NCBI GenBank assembly: GCA_002786025.1
Contig: NHNW01000005.1
Location: 124,001 to 188,000 of the forward strand
Reading direction: 5' to 3'
DNA length: 64,000 nt
Source of the DNA: Zasmidium citrigriseum
Taxonomy: Eukaryota; Ascomycota; Dothideomycetes; Mycosphaerellales; Mycosphaerellaceae
In this document: piece after piece, positions 19,564 to 29,918 of the stretch
Numbering within the stretch: position 1 is the first letter of the stretch
How the letters are laid out: every line of letters starts with the position of its first letter
Program-made: the position numbers and the translations under genes
Notes under the pieces: generated by a model
The model's input: the letters and a program-made list of their open reading frames with translations, nothing else
What the model was told of the DNA's origin: nothing
The model's database searches: none

Positions 19564-20683
19564 ATGTCGACGAAGCAGCAAAAGTCAATTTCCATCGTTG
19601 AGCTCAAGAAGCCAGTGATTTCTCTTCAACGTCCTGTTCCAATACCCAAGAAAGGCGAAGTTTTGATCAAAGTGAAGGCAGCGCATCGTGAGTCTCGGCT
19701 CCAACGACAAGCCATTGATCTAGTAAACTGACTGAACCCCTTTAGTCCTACCCCATGACTCCTACATGCGCGACTGGGGCCTCTTCGTCGGCGAAAATCT
19801 CCCATGGGTCCTAGGCGGCGACGTCGTTGGCACCATCGAAGAGATCGGACCCTCAACCTCTACGTCGTTCAAGAAAGGCGATCAAGTCACCGGCCTCTGC
19901 AGCATTCCATCCGTGCCAGATGCAAAGCCCGACTCAGCTGGCCTTCAAGAGTATTGCATTCTGGAAGTCGACTCCATGGCCAAGATCCCAGACTCGTACA
20001 AGAAAGAAGACGCCGTGACAGTTCCGTTGAACTTGATCACAACGTTCATCGCCCTGTTCTCCGATACCTACGGCTTCAACTGGCCCGCCCCATGGGAGGT
20101 CAAGTCGTCCAACTTCGACGCCGCATCGGAGACTCTCGTCCTCCTAGGCGCCGGGTCCAACTGCGCCAAATTCGCCATCCAGCTAGCAAGACTCTGCGGC
20201 ATAGGCAACATCATCGCCATCGCCGGCTCCTCCAACGAATCCGAACTAAAGAATCTCGGAGCAACCCACTTCATCGACCGCCACGCCTCAAACGACTCCA
20301 TCAAGTCCCAAGTCCACGCCATCGTTCCCCAAAACGACATAACCTACGTCTACGACTGCTACAACTGGACCTACGAGCTCGCTTCTTCCATCCTCTCGAC
20401 CAACGAACCAAGCCGTCTGGCAGTTCTGCACCGGACGGATCCAGAGGTGATCGCGAAGCAGAATCCGCTGATTCGGGCGGCGACGGTGCGGTGCTCGAAT
20501 GGAAATTTGGGGGTTCATAAGGACGACTTTTGGAAGCAGCTTCCGGGGTGGTTGGAGAGAAAGGAGATTTTGCCGGCGGCGTGGAAGATCGTAGGAGATT
20601 TGGACGCTGTGGATGAAGTCAATAAAGTGTTGGATGATTATGCAGCGGGAAAAGGAGGACCACAAGCTCTCATCCTCCCATAG
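19564..20683 (+). CDS. Zinc-independent medium-chain dehydrogenase/reductase
   Basis: MDR-superfamily NAD(P)H oxidoreductase, 353 aa, from exons 19564-19687 and 19746-20683 (58-nt intron). The N-terminal GroES-like domain has Pro-Lys-Lys-Gly-Glu-Val-Leu-Ile-Lys-Val-Lys-Ala. It then has Gly-Gly-Asp-Val-Val-Gly-Thr-Ile-Glu and Phe-Lys-Lys-Gly-Asp-Gln-Val, as in enoyl-reductase-type members. The Rossmann motif is Leu-Gly-Ala-Gly-Ser-Asn-Cys-Ala-Lys. The catalytic-zinc cysteine is replaced (His-Asp-Ser-Tyr-Met-Arg-Asp) and the four-cysteine structural-zinc loop is absent. This groups it with quinone, enoyl or trans-acting enoyl reductases rather than with alcohol dehydrogenases. Fungal homologues are sometimes cluster-associated, but no polyketide synthase lies in this window. 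Substrate unknown. It is probably cytosolic. Confidence 0.88.
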
Positions 20684-21037
20684 GCAACAAACTGCAGCTT
20701 CGATCGTCAAGAGACTCTCATCACCTTGTTGTTGTTTTATGTCGCACAAGAAAGAGATTAAATCACCAGACCCATCCTTTCAAAGAAGAAATAGCGAACG
20801 CCTCCCATCCAGCCTCGCCAATCAAAAACCTCCTGTGAAAGCTTGACTCCTGCCCAAAAGCGTTAGTGCAAGCGACACTGCATGAGACTATTGCAGTTCC
20901 CAGCCGGGATGAGTTAGATCGTTCCCGGCATGGAGGATGCACGGGATAGAGGCCGCCCTCAATCTGCTCAGCCACGACCTCACTTCTCTTGTTGTACCAG
21001 CTCAGGTCCGACATCGATAGAGACCCAAACTATCATC
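20684..21037. other. Intergenic region
   Basis: 354 bp between two genes in the same direction. Nothing beyond 3' flank and promoter is apparent. Confidence 0.4.
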
Positions 21038-22112
21038 ATGGCAGCTATCCTCCTGCTCTTCGCTACCCTGGCAAAATGCAGCCCCCGAGCGGCCATCACG
21101 CCGTTCGCGGCACCTCCCCTCCTGCCTCGCCAGGACCTTGCGCAGACTTGTGGCTTCATTGAAGCTGATATCCGTAAGTATTCACTCACAAACCTGCCAT
21201 TAAGATCATACTCATCTCATGTTTTGTAGTCTCTCCAATAGGCTGTCTAGCCGGCTCAACCTGCGCAGCAGACGTAACGCAAAGCATCGCAGGAATCTGC
21301 TGTCGCCTCGGCGACAACGCAAACTGTGTCGCAGTCACTAGCTGTGTTGCTTCGGCGAATTTGCAGGCGTCTTGTGATGGGGACTGCTCGAGTAATGCGG
21401 CTGTGACAAAATGGTGAGAGACCCTCTCTTTCTTCTGATGATTGGCAGCTGATAAAGGCCCAGCTCTGAGGTCGCATCACCATACTGCTACACCCGGTAC
21501 TGGGTATCAGCAGATCGGACACCCGTCGAAATCGGATGCACGACCACACAGGGCTATAGTGCGTATGTGTACACGACGTATACGTATTTGGGCCAGACGG
21601 ATAATTTCGATCCGGCGACGACGCCGCCGCCATCGACTACGCCAGTTGGTACAGGTTCCGCCGCTGCCGGAGCCTCTTCGACTTCGACATCTGGTTCAGG
21701 AGGCGATTCGGGTGCAGACCAGGCTTCCAGCGATTCAAGTTCCAACTCAGGATCCTCATCCGATGATTCCGGCGGTTCGACAAACGTTGGGGCGATTGCT
21801 GGTGGTGTAGTCGGTGGAGTCGTTGGCTTAGGTCTCGTTGTAGCGGTGATTGTGTGGATTGTTCTTCGGCATCGTCGACAGTCTCGTGCAGCGGGAGCGA
21901 GTCCAGGTTCCGGAGCCGCTGGAACAGGATCTGGGCCAGCACCGGATCCCGTGTCAGGTGGTGGTGCTGAGAAGCCTGTAAAGTCTGCTCATCAGGATGC
22001 CTCGCCAATACCTCCCATTCAAGCCACAGAGGCCAGTCAGACGCACGAGATTGCTTCGAATGACAGGCAGTATGAGCTGCATAATCGAGATCGAGTGCCG
22101 GAGTTGCCGTGA
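21038..22112 (+). CDS. Cys-rich single-pass surface protein with Ser/Thr stalk
   Basis: Type I membrane protein of 322 aa, from exons 21038-21173, 21230-21413 and 21464-22112. The signal peptide spans about residues 1-15. The ectodomain has many cysteines (Thr-Cys-Gly-Phe, Gly-Cys-Leu-Ala, Ile-Cys-Cys, Ser-Cys-Val, Ser-Cys-Asp, Ser-Pro-Tyr-Cys). It is followed by a Ser/Thr/Gly-rich stalk likely to be O-mannosylated. One transmembrane helix runs through Gly-Ala-Ile-Ala-Gly-Gly-Val-Val-Gly-Gly and ends before Arg-His-Arg-Arg. The cytosolic tail is short and Gly/Pro-rich. This Mid2/Wsc-like layout is common among fungal wall sensors and small surface proteins. No named domain is recognised, so a wall-sensing role is inference. 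Confidence 0.82.
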
Positions 22113-22355
22113 TATAAGAGAATCTACTACCGTTGAAGAATGTATGACAGAGATGTGCTAGAACCAGACGTCTGTAAATCGATCGTTAGTGTAAAGATGT
22201 AAAGTCAGTATCGAAGTGTACTCTGTGAGTCCAAATGCCCCGGTAGTACTGCTTCAATCAAGTAAGCTTTTCTCTCGATGCCATGCCAAACCTCTATCGT
22301 AACTCCCGTATATGCGTTTCCTCATATGCACATCAAGCCATGTCTTCGTAATCAA

Positions 22356-24147
22356 TCACTTCGTCGGTCTGTCGTTATCTTCATCATCATCGTCAGATCC
22401 AGCTAAAGATCCCATCTCCTCGCTTTCTTCCTGTCGTCGTGTAGTCTGTTCCATCTCAGGCTTCGTGGCATCGTGCTGGTGTAATTTGACATTGACAAAG
22501 ATGACCCAAAGTCCCACATCGTACGTCAATCGAAAAGCTCCACCAGCAACAAAAGCGATCCAGAATCGATTGCTTCCCGCAAGAAGACCTGTCACGGTCG
22601 GTCCAGCTGTTGCAGCCAGCGTTCGAACCATGGACGTGATGCCCATGACCGCCGTTCGCTCCTCTGGTTTGACGATTGCTGCGATCAGGGCTGATCTTGG
22701 TGCCTGGTCCATGTTGTTCAGGCCAGATCGGACGAAGAGGAGGATCGCGGTCAGCCAGAAGACTTGTGGCCAAGGAAACACTAACACCGCCGCTGATGAC
22801 GGGATGTGTGTGAAGACCATGGTATTTACAAGTCCAATCTTGCGGGCTAGTGGTCCTGCAAACACTCCCCCAACGGCAGTGAGGAAGTAGCTGATCGAGG
22901 TAACATCTCCGAGGGTCGACTTGCTGGGGTGGAACTTGTCGTCCATGTAGTAGTTGGTGAGCGAGTACGGGACCATACCATCCGACAAGGAATCGATGGC
23001 GAGAAGTACCCAAAGCTTCCAGACAATAGATAAAGTCGGCCTTGATATGTGTCCGAACCAGCCAGATAGCCAAGAGAAGCGGGACTTTGTAGAAGACGGA
23101 GGTGTAGTCGGGGCCTCTGAGGTGGCTGTGCCAGGCCTCACAGGACTTTCGACTAATTCGATGCTGTTATCCTCGGACTCATCTTGCGGGATCTGTGCGT
23201 ATTTCTCCTGCTGAGATTCTGCTTCACATGCCGAGGACAGAAGGAGGACCAGTCCGGCGTTCAAGATGCCGAAAATAGCGTACACCCAGAAGAGGGCATG
23301 GTAGGAATTTGCGAGAGTCCAGCCATCCAAGTGTTGCAAGTACTCGATGATCCGGCCGGAGGCTTCACTGCCAAACATGGAGCCCAGCGCTGAGAGAGTG
23401 ACGTACCATGCTAGAGACATTGTAAGCCATGGAAGTAGTTCGAGGCACAGGTTTACTCTTTCCCACTTACCCAGCACATCTGCTCGACTCTTTGCAGTGG
23501 TCAACTGTGACAATATGGATCTGCGGATTTCATCAGCTCCAGATCAAGAAGAGGGAGATCCCGACTCACTCTTCAATGGATCTGAAAGGCCCAAAGTCGC
23601 CACCGGTGGCAGATACAACTCCCACGACAGCAGCAAAGAGCAGAATCCAGAAGTTCTCAAAGTAAGCAAATATAATGCCGGTCAACAGCATCAATGCAGA
23701 ACCAATCAAGAGGATTTTTCGTCGCCCCACTCGATCCGCGATAAGAGTGAGGATCGTGCCCAGAATAACATCGCCTGGGATATGTCAGCATAGAACTTGG
23801 TTCTTGGCTTCATGGTACATGATACCGAGTAGCGTGAGTGTCATGAATAGTCCAAGCTGGGAATCTGAGAATCCAATCTCTGCAAAGAAAAGTGCTATAC
23901 ATTGTCAGCCGGAGACATCTCACCCGCAAGCTGAACTTCATACCAAGCATGAGGGAGTTCGTCCTGCACAGAAAACATCAGCATCTGCCTCTCATAAGAC
24001 AATATCACATGAAAATACCCACCCGTAAGCAAACATACGAAACGACCTCGCCAGAATGATAAGCCAGGCATTGCGCCCGGTCTCCTGGACGGACACGAGT
24101 CCGAACTCATGGTAGAACCAGACGAAGGGTCGTAAGACGAATGCCAT
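22356..24147 (-). CDS. MFS transporter, six exons including a 20-nt exon
   Basis: Major facilitator of 507 aa. Minus-strand exons are 24023-24147, 23944-23963, 23826-23894, 23774-23570, 23471-23520 and 22356-23410; every GT-AG junction keeps frame. The start is the ATG at 24147, since the longer open frame upstream has no ATG. Exon 1 has a Trp-Phe-Tyr-His-Glu-Phe-Gly opening and Arg-Met-Phe-Ala-Tyr-Gly at the start of helix 1. The tiny exon 2 encodes Gly-Thr-Asn-Ser-Leu-Met-Leu. Exons 3-4 give Leu-Phe-Met-Thr-Leu-Thr-Leu-Leu-Gly-Asp and the MFS motif A version Ala-Asp-Arg-Val-Gly-Arg-Arg. A cytosolic loop of about 70 residues splits the two six-helix halves. The second half has Arg-Ser-Gly-Leu-Asn-Asn-Met-Asp-Gln-Ala-Pro-Arg. 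The tail is Asp-rich. The substrate is unknown; the family is widespread but poorly characterised in ascomycetes. Confidence 0.9.
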
Positions 24148-25948
24148 CCAAGAGCGAATCCGCGCCAAGCGTGTGTTGGTGAATAGTTGAGAGTTGAAGT
24201 CAGTGTGGCTGAGATAGGTTTGCCGACTCACCGATGAGTGAATCCTTTAGTCCGATGTCGGCGTTGGTGAAGAAGAAATATTACTGCTGCTGTTCTCGCA
24301 TCGCTAACCTCTTGATATTGAGACTGTTGGTGGTACGCTCGCTTGGTTGATGAATGAGATGGCTTGTCTGGTGTTGACGTCGTGGGCGATCGAAGAAGGT
24401 GGGCTCTCTCGTGACTGAGTGCACTTTCCCACGTTCATCCAGTCACGACAACATCGATGGCGGTCGGTATACGGTGCTCAAGCTCCTTCAAACTGCATTT
24501 ACCTATCAAGTGCTTCCCATGGGTATTCGCTCCCGCCCGGGGATCAGTCGTTTCAGCACAGTAATTGAGTTCATCAGCCTGATGCTTCTCAAATCAGCGA
24601 GCACGGTCAAGTTTCCTCTCGAACGAGCCATGCCTCGCCTAGTCCTCACTTCTTCGAAACAAGAATACATCAATCCCGATATGGCGTTGACAAGGCTTGT
24701 GAGGGTTGGAAGCGCATCCACGAGATACCGATATCCAACTTGGCAGAGGAAGGAGCGGCGTTTGACCGACGGACTTTTGCCTTGCCAGCCCGAAGCCGGC
24801 GCTTGCCATGTTGATGAAATACCAGCGAGCCTCCAACACTTCCTGCATCACCATCACCCTTATCTTTCCATCTCCTGTCCACCTCGCATTCGGCTCTGTG
24901 GGTCTGTCACATGTGATTCCGTTTTCAATATCATACGCACCGCCTGCTTGGGCGCCGCAAACTCTGCTCCTCACGAGTCCAGACCGGCTCCATATTTGAG
25001 GCTAATCATTCATCACGAGGCTCCCGCCCGCCAGCGCGAGAATGAGCCGTCGCGGAGTCACTTCCTCTACTGATAGCTCTTGCCAGCAGCGCCTTGGCCT
25101 GAGGAGCTCCTCGAGACGGACCACCGGGGCTGAATGGGAAAATATTCTGCTCATGCATCGGATCCTCAACACGGAACCGACTGATGGACCACCGAACCCG
25201 AGAACAGAAACAATAGACAGTGGATCTGCAAAATGCAAAGCCCTTGGGTTGAGGCGAAAAAGATGAGATCCAAGACCCAAGCATAGCCTCCACTCCCACG
25301 CGAGGCGCTCGTGTGTGCGGGGTGTGGGGGCACTCCAGGAGTTCGCACGCGACGGCCATGCTACGGTCTTCCCAGCGACGAAGATTCAGCGGCACAGCAG
25401 ACATTTCACGGTTTGTCCCGATCTACCAAGAGCCCGTCCGCAGTTCGCTACCACAGCCAAGGACGCCTACCCCAAAGTCGAGCCCCCGGATTGCTGTCTT
25501 TGAGCCTCGCTGCCCCTTGGCATCTGGGGTCGATCATGGAGAAGACCTTGGCAGCCAACGATAGTCATGCTTGACAGCCTTCACTTACCGCTCGACTTTC
25601 TCATCGACCAACAGCGGACGGCCTCAGTGCGTGATTAACGTCTTGGTGTGCCAGCCGTACCTCATGCTTCTTGCCATCCAAGCCAGCGATACCACCAGGA
25701 TACGGCTACTTCTCGCCCAGGCCTGTCGCTGTGCTCCATGTGGCGTTCTTGGTGTCCGTATCACAATCGCTCCCTTGGACATGGGTAGGTCTAGAGAAAC
25801 AACCGGCTGAAAGATGAAGGCGTGATGGCTATAAAGTTGCGTCGCACAACGACAGAAATGACCAGAGCTGAAAAGCACGCCTTTCAAAGTCCCAGAGTGC
25901 TCTCTCCTCTCTTCTTTTTCTCCTGTACCAATCTTCATCCCCGCCAAA
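24148..25948. other. Gene-free divergent interval between two MFS genes
   Basis: 1.8 kb between divergent transporter genes. The longest open frame (24399-25073, plus) has a composition unlike protein, with His/Pro/Arg runs and no hydrophobic pattern, and is opposed by equally long minus-strand frames. A TATAAAG at 25831 serves the right-hand gene. No repeat was recognised. Confidence 0.45.
25831..25837 (+). promoter_or_regulatory. TATA box of the Dal5-like transporter gene
   Basis: TATAAAG lies 118 nt upstream of the ATG at 25949, followed by a C/T-rich leader. Confidence 0.4.
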
Positions 25949-27638
25949 ATGTCGTCCGAAAAGATTGGCAACGATAAGGCCAATGTCACGCACAATGAAG
26001 AGGTGCTCTCACCTACTCAGACGTTGGACTACCCCGAAAAGCCTGATCCAGATGCGCACACTCGCATCGACTATTCAGGGGCTCACGAGAAGACCGACCC
26101 AAAGGAGATCAAGCTCGTGAAAAAGTTGGATTGGTTCATCATGCCGATGTACGGGGACTTCTGCTGCTCATTCCACTATCACCGCTGACATGACGATCAG
26201 GCTCTGGCTAATGTACTGGCTCAACTACCTCGACCGCAACGCCATCGCCCTCGCACGCCTCGACGACCTCGAAGAAGAGCTTAATCTGACCCCCTCGCAA
26301 TACCAAACCTGCGTGTCGATTCTGTTCGTCGGATACATCCTTGGACAGGTCCCGTCCAACATGCTCATCACACGTGTGAAACCGTCGTACTACATGTCCT
26401 TCTGCATGGCGCTCTGGGCGATCGTTTCGTGTCTCACAGCGTTGAGCAAGGACTTCAAAGGTCTTCTGCTCACACGATTCTTCCTGGGTATCGTAGAAGC
26501 GCCATACTACCCCGGAGCGCTGTACCTGCTGGGCATCTTCTACACCCGTAAGGAGATCGCCACCAGAATCTCGATTCTGTACACGGGCAATATTCTCGCA
26601 ACCGCTTTCGCTGGCTTGATTGCTGCTGGAATCTTCCAGATGCGTGGCATGGGAGATCTCTCTGGCTGGCAGTGGTAAGTTTCGATATTCAATCAGAATG
26701 CGTCAAACCATGGCTGACAATTCTCTCCCAGGCTCTTCATCATCCAAGGAGCCGTCACTTTCGTCGTCGCTGTGGCATCTGCTTTCGTCCTCCCTGACGA
26801 CCCCCTCCAAACCCGATGGCTCAATGCCGAAGAGCGTGAGCTTGCCAATGCTCGTATCGTCGCAGACACCGTCGGCGCCAAACACCAGACCAGCACATTC
26901 GCAGGACTGAAAGCCGCGGCCAGGGATCCAAAGCTGTGGCTCTTCGCTTTCATGCAGGTGCGACGTTCAACACCACATCTACTCCTGGACTTGCTGCTAA
27001 CTCCTCACAGCACATGCATCTTGCCGCCAACGGGTTCAAGAACTTCTTCCCCACTGCCGTCGAGACTCTCGGTTTCAATCAAACCATCACCCTCGTCTTG
27101 ACCTGCCCTCCTTACCTGATCGCCGGCGTCATCAGTATCGCATGGAGTTGGAGCTCAGGAAGATTCAATGAGCGGACATGGCACATCACCATCGCAAAGG
27201 CAGTTGCCATCTTTGGTTTCGTCTTGGGATGCGCAACCCTCAATACTGGCGCTCGATACTTCGCAATGGGTAAGTCCTCCCACCACCTCCCTCTCTCTCC
27301 CCTCGTACTAACACTTCCCTCCAGTCGTCTTCGCAATCGGCACCTACGCCGTCAACAGCATCATCCTCGGCTGGGTCTCCTCAACCTGCGGCCAAACCAA
27401 AGAGAAGAAAGCCTCCTCGCTCGCGATCGTCAACACCATCGCCAACGCATCGTTCATCTGGACGCCCTACCTCTGGCCCAAATCTGACGAGCCTCGCTAC
27501 GTCATCGCCATGTCGTCCAGTGCGGCGTTCTCGTTTGCTTGCGCGAGCGGCGCTTGGGTGATGAGGTTCTGGTTGATGAAGCTGAACAATAAGATTAGGC
27601 AGACGGAGGATGAGGGGGTTTTGAGGTTTGCTTATTAG
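25949..27638 (+). CDS. Dal5/allantoate-permease-type MFS transporter
   Basis: Anion:cation symporter family MFS protein, 490 aa. Exons are 25949-26148, 26201-26674, 26732-26957, 27011-27269 and 27325-27638. An 80-residue hydrophilic N-terminus leads into Lys-Leu-Asp-Trp-Phe-Ile-Met-Pro-Met and Tyr-Trp-Leu-Asn-Tyr-Leu-Asp-Arg-Asn-Ala, the hallmark of this family. Then come Gln-Val-Pro-Ser-Asn-Met in helix 2-3, Arg-Phe-Phe-Leu-Gly-Ile-Val-Glu-Ala-Pro-Tyr-Tyr-Pro-Gly, Trp-Gln-Trp-Leu-Phe-Ile-Ile-Gln-Gly, and in the last third Ala-Asn-Ala-Ser-Phe-Ile-Trp-Thr-Pro-Tyr-Leu-Trp-Pro. Known members carry allantoate, pantothenate, nicotinate, biotin precursors or short peptides. The exact substrate is not deducible. 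Exon 1 ends within the helix-1 codon for Met, so the 52-nt intron splits the signature. Confidence 0.93.
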
Positions 27639-27866
27639 AAAGGGTTGGATGTGCTGAAAGATACATGATCATGATGACGACTATGATGAGTAAGAAGCAG
27701 GAGAGCAATGCAGGGAACAGATGGCCCGTCAGTGTACATACGTACCGATCACGAACAGACGGCCGATACGACAGTAGCATGGAATGAGAACTCGCTCAAA
27801 CGATCTGGAACGACCACAACAGATCGTCTGCAGAGAGTCTTTCAAAACGGCATCTCAAACGGCAAG

Positions 27867-28987
27867 TCAACCTCGATTCTCTCTAACCGTAGGTGCCTCC
27901 CAGCCATGCCACTCTCCCCCCAACTCAGCCCTCACATTCGCCTCGTCCGCCTCGGGGGGTTTTCCATCTCCACTCGCCTCCAACACAAGATTATCTACGG
28001 CGAGCTCAGGAATCTTCTTCGACTCTGAATGCAACTCGGCTTTTCCAATGTCTGTTGTAGACCCCAGAAGCTCGCTCTTCTCTCGACTACGACTCTTCTT
28101 CCGGCGTCGATTCCAAAACGATAAGGCTCCGAGGGCTACGATAAAAGCACGACCGACGCCTAGACCAACGCCGAGACCGATCTTCGTAGCCTCGGAGAGA
28201 GTGTGGGAGGAATCTGAAGTGGAGGGCGCTGTCGGTGGGCTAGAGGTAGTCTGCTATCTCCATGTTCAGACCCGCGCGAATGTGAGGCTGCAAGCCGCCT
28301 CGCTCGAAGCGCGGAGCTCACTCCGCATTCAGCAAGCGCCTGAGATTCGGAGGTAGGTAGTCTGCCATGGCAAGCCTTCCGCAACGTACCATGTCCCAAC
28401 AATCGCAGGAGCCACTCTCGAAGACGCCAAAAAGGAGGTAATGACTGTGCCAGTGACGACAGCAATGCTTGCCTTCGTCGGCGTGATCTTGTGTGGGACA
28501 CTATTCGAGTCAAAAGACCCGCCAGGTCGAAGATCTCCGCCGCACTGCGAGTCATTTGGGAAGAATAGAAGGCCTCTTGGTACGATCAGCGGCAGGTTTG
28601 ACTGGGAGCGAGGAGGGCTTACGAAGGACAACAAGTCACGGTAGTAAATCCATCCGAATCCTGTAGCGAGACTCTTGTGTATCCTGCGAAGCATGTGCCT
28701 GGGCTGTAGTGGAAGATTGGCGCTGTGGGAGTTGGTGATGGGGAGGTGGACGTGGTGAGGTTGAGGAAGCATGATGGATCGAGGCCTCGGCTGGCGACGG
28801 TGTAGAGCGTGCTGTAGACTTCTGTTACGGTTGTGTTATCGACTCCGTTGGGTGGAAGTGTGTAAGTGCTATCGAGACAGGCAGGAGGTGGAGTGAAGAT
28901 TTCGGTCATGCTGCCCAGGGTGATTGCCTGGGCTTCTGCGGTCGTTGAGGAGGCCATGTCGATTTCTAGGACTTTTGTTGTCTCCAT
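27867..28987 (-). CDS. Cys-rich single-pass membrane protein, probably interrupted by a 111-bp insertion
   Basis: The ectodomain is in 28623-28987, with Pro-Pro-Ala-Cys-Leu-Asp-Ser-Thr-Tyr, Ser-Pro-Gly-Thr-Cys and Val-Thr-Cys-Cys-Pro. This pattern is common in fungal surface proteins with a single helix. A 47-nt intron (28576-28622) leads to a second exon from 28575 that reads through Val-Ile-Thr-Ser-Phe-Leu-Ala-Ser-Ser and Val-Ala-Pro-Ala-Ile. The C-terminal part (about 28253 down to 27867) encodes Glu-Ala-Thr-Lys-Ile-Gly-Leu-Gly-Val-Gly-Leu-Gly-Val-Gly, a hydrophobic helix, Arg-Arg-Arg-Lys-Lys and a cytosolic tail. Between them lies a 111-bp segment bounded by an 11-bp direct repeat and carrying three in-frame stops. 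Removing one repeat unit plus the segment restores a continuous frame. No intron with a good donor cleanly removes it; a weak GTTGGG donor to the AG before 28251 would keep frame. The gene is therefore either recently broken or spliced unusually. The start ATG at 28987 has an alternative at 28957. Confidence 0.65.
28244..28365. repeat. MITE-like or introner-like insertion with 11-bp direct repeat
   Basis: AGGTAGTCTGC occurs at 28244-28254 and again at 28355-28365, exactly 111 bp apart. The enclosed DNA begins (after the left repeat) with a CTCCATGTTCAG-containing end. It finishes with the inverted relative of this, CTGAGATTCGGAG, giving imperfect terminal inverted repeats of about 12 bp. A perfect GCGGAG/CTCCGC hairpin sits at 28311-28326. 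Together the target-site-like duplication, inverted ends and small size are those of a non-autonomous insertion. It lies inside the coding region of the minus-strand membrane-protein gene. Confidence 0.5.
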
Positions 28988-29918
28988 GTTTTCATCAGAA
29001 GTATGGAACAGCCTGAGGTGTAATCGTCTCTGAATTAGACTTCCGCTAATGAGGCTGAGCTGTAGGCAGCGCTGGAGCTTTGACCGGTCGTCGATCTTGG
29101 TCTGTATGTAGTGAAGCATTAGGTAAATTACTTCTCAGCTTGGAGGATGTCGACTGTGCCAAGCTTCACGAAGTCGCCATGATTTTGACATAATTGGAGG
29201 TTTGGGAAGGCACCAGCTACCGGACGAGGCTGCCGTCAAAGCAAGGTCCAAGAAAGTGGCTCTCCGCTGACACACACCTGCTCGACACAACAATAACATT
29301 CTTCTAAATGCGTTCATTGAACATCACAAACTGGAGGCGCATGGATAGGTGCGAAAGCGAAAGTATGCCTGAGGTTGATCTTTTCAAAACCGGCTAGGCT
29401 CAACTAGGAAGGAGCTGCGAACTCCCCTCGAAGGGATGGGTGGTCTTCTGCGAACTTCGCAGTGCATTTAAGCTTACAGTCAGAGGTGTGTGCAGTTGAG
29501 GCACACCCAGGACGACAATACCCTCGAGTTCTAGCGGCCGACCCTCGAGGCAGAACGAAGTCCGCCATGAATGAACCGGTTACAATCCTTCAAGCATGAA
29601 GTGGCATGCTTACTCACCCGACAGGATGCCGTTCAATCCTCCTCTATGATGCAGTAAGATGTAGGTCTTGAACAGCGAGTGTCCATCTCTAACTAATACT
29701 CGGTACAGACGTTTCATATCGGGCTGTCCAGCGGCTGGCCGCAACGCACTCTACACCTATTTCCAGCGCTGATCGCACTGGTCGCTCGCGTCTCGAAGAT
29801 CGAAGGACAACGTGGTCATATAGATCGCCTTCTTGAGCCATAAAGGTGAGGATTGTTGTCCGCTTTGGATTCTGGACCTCGAGGAGTTCAAAGGTCGAAA
29901 GACTTGGCTGTACCTGAA
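28988..29918. other. Divergent interval upstream of the SDR-like gene
   Basis: 931 bp between divergent genes. It contains the perfect 15-bp palindrome CTGCGAACTTCGCAG at 29448-29462, with a CTGCGAACT half-copy at 29414-29422. This may be a dyad transcription-factor site. Open frames here are short and unconvincing. Confidence 0.4.

Noticed and set aside
16114..21000. Possible secondary-metabolite cluster (esterase, mutase, MDR enzyme, transporters nearby)
   Set aside because: No polyketide synthase, NRPS, terpene synthase or cluster regulator is present; the mixture looks like ordinary accessory metabolism.
24399..25073. 224-codon plus-strand frame between the two MFS genes
   Set aside because: Composition is unlike a protein, competing frames exist on the other strand, and there are no motifs or plausible splicing.
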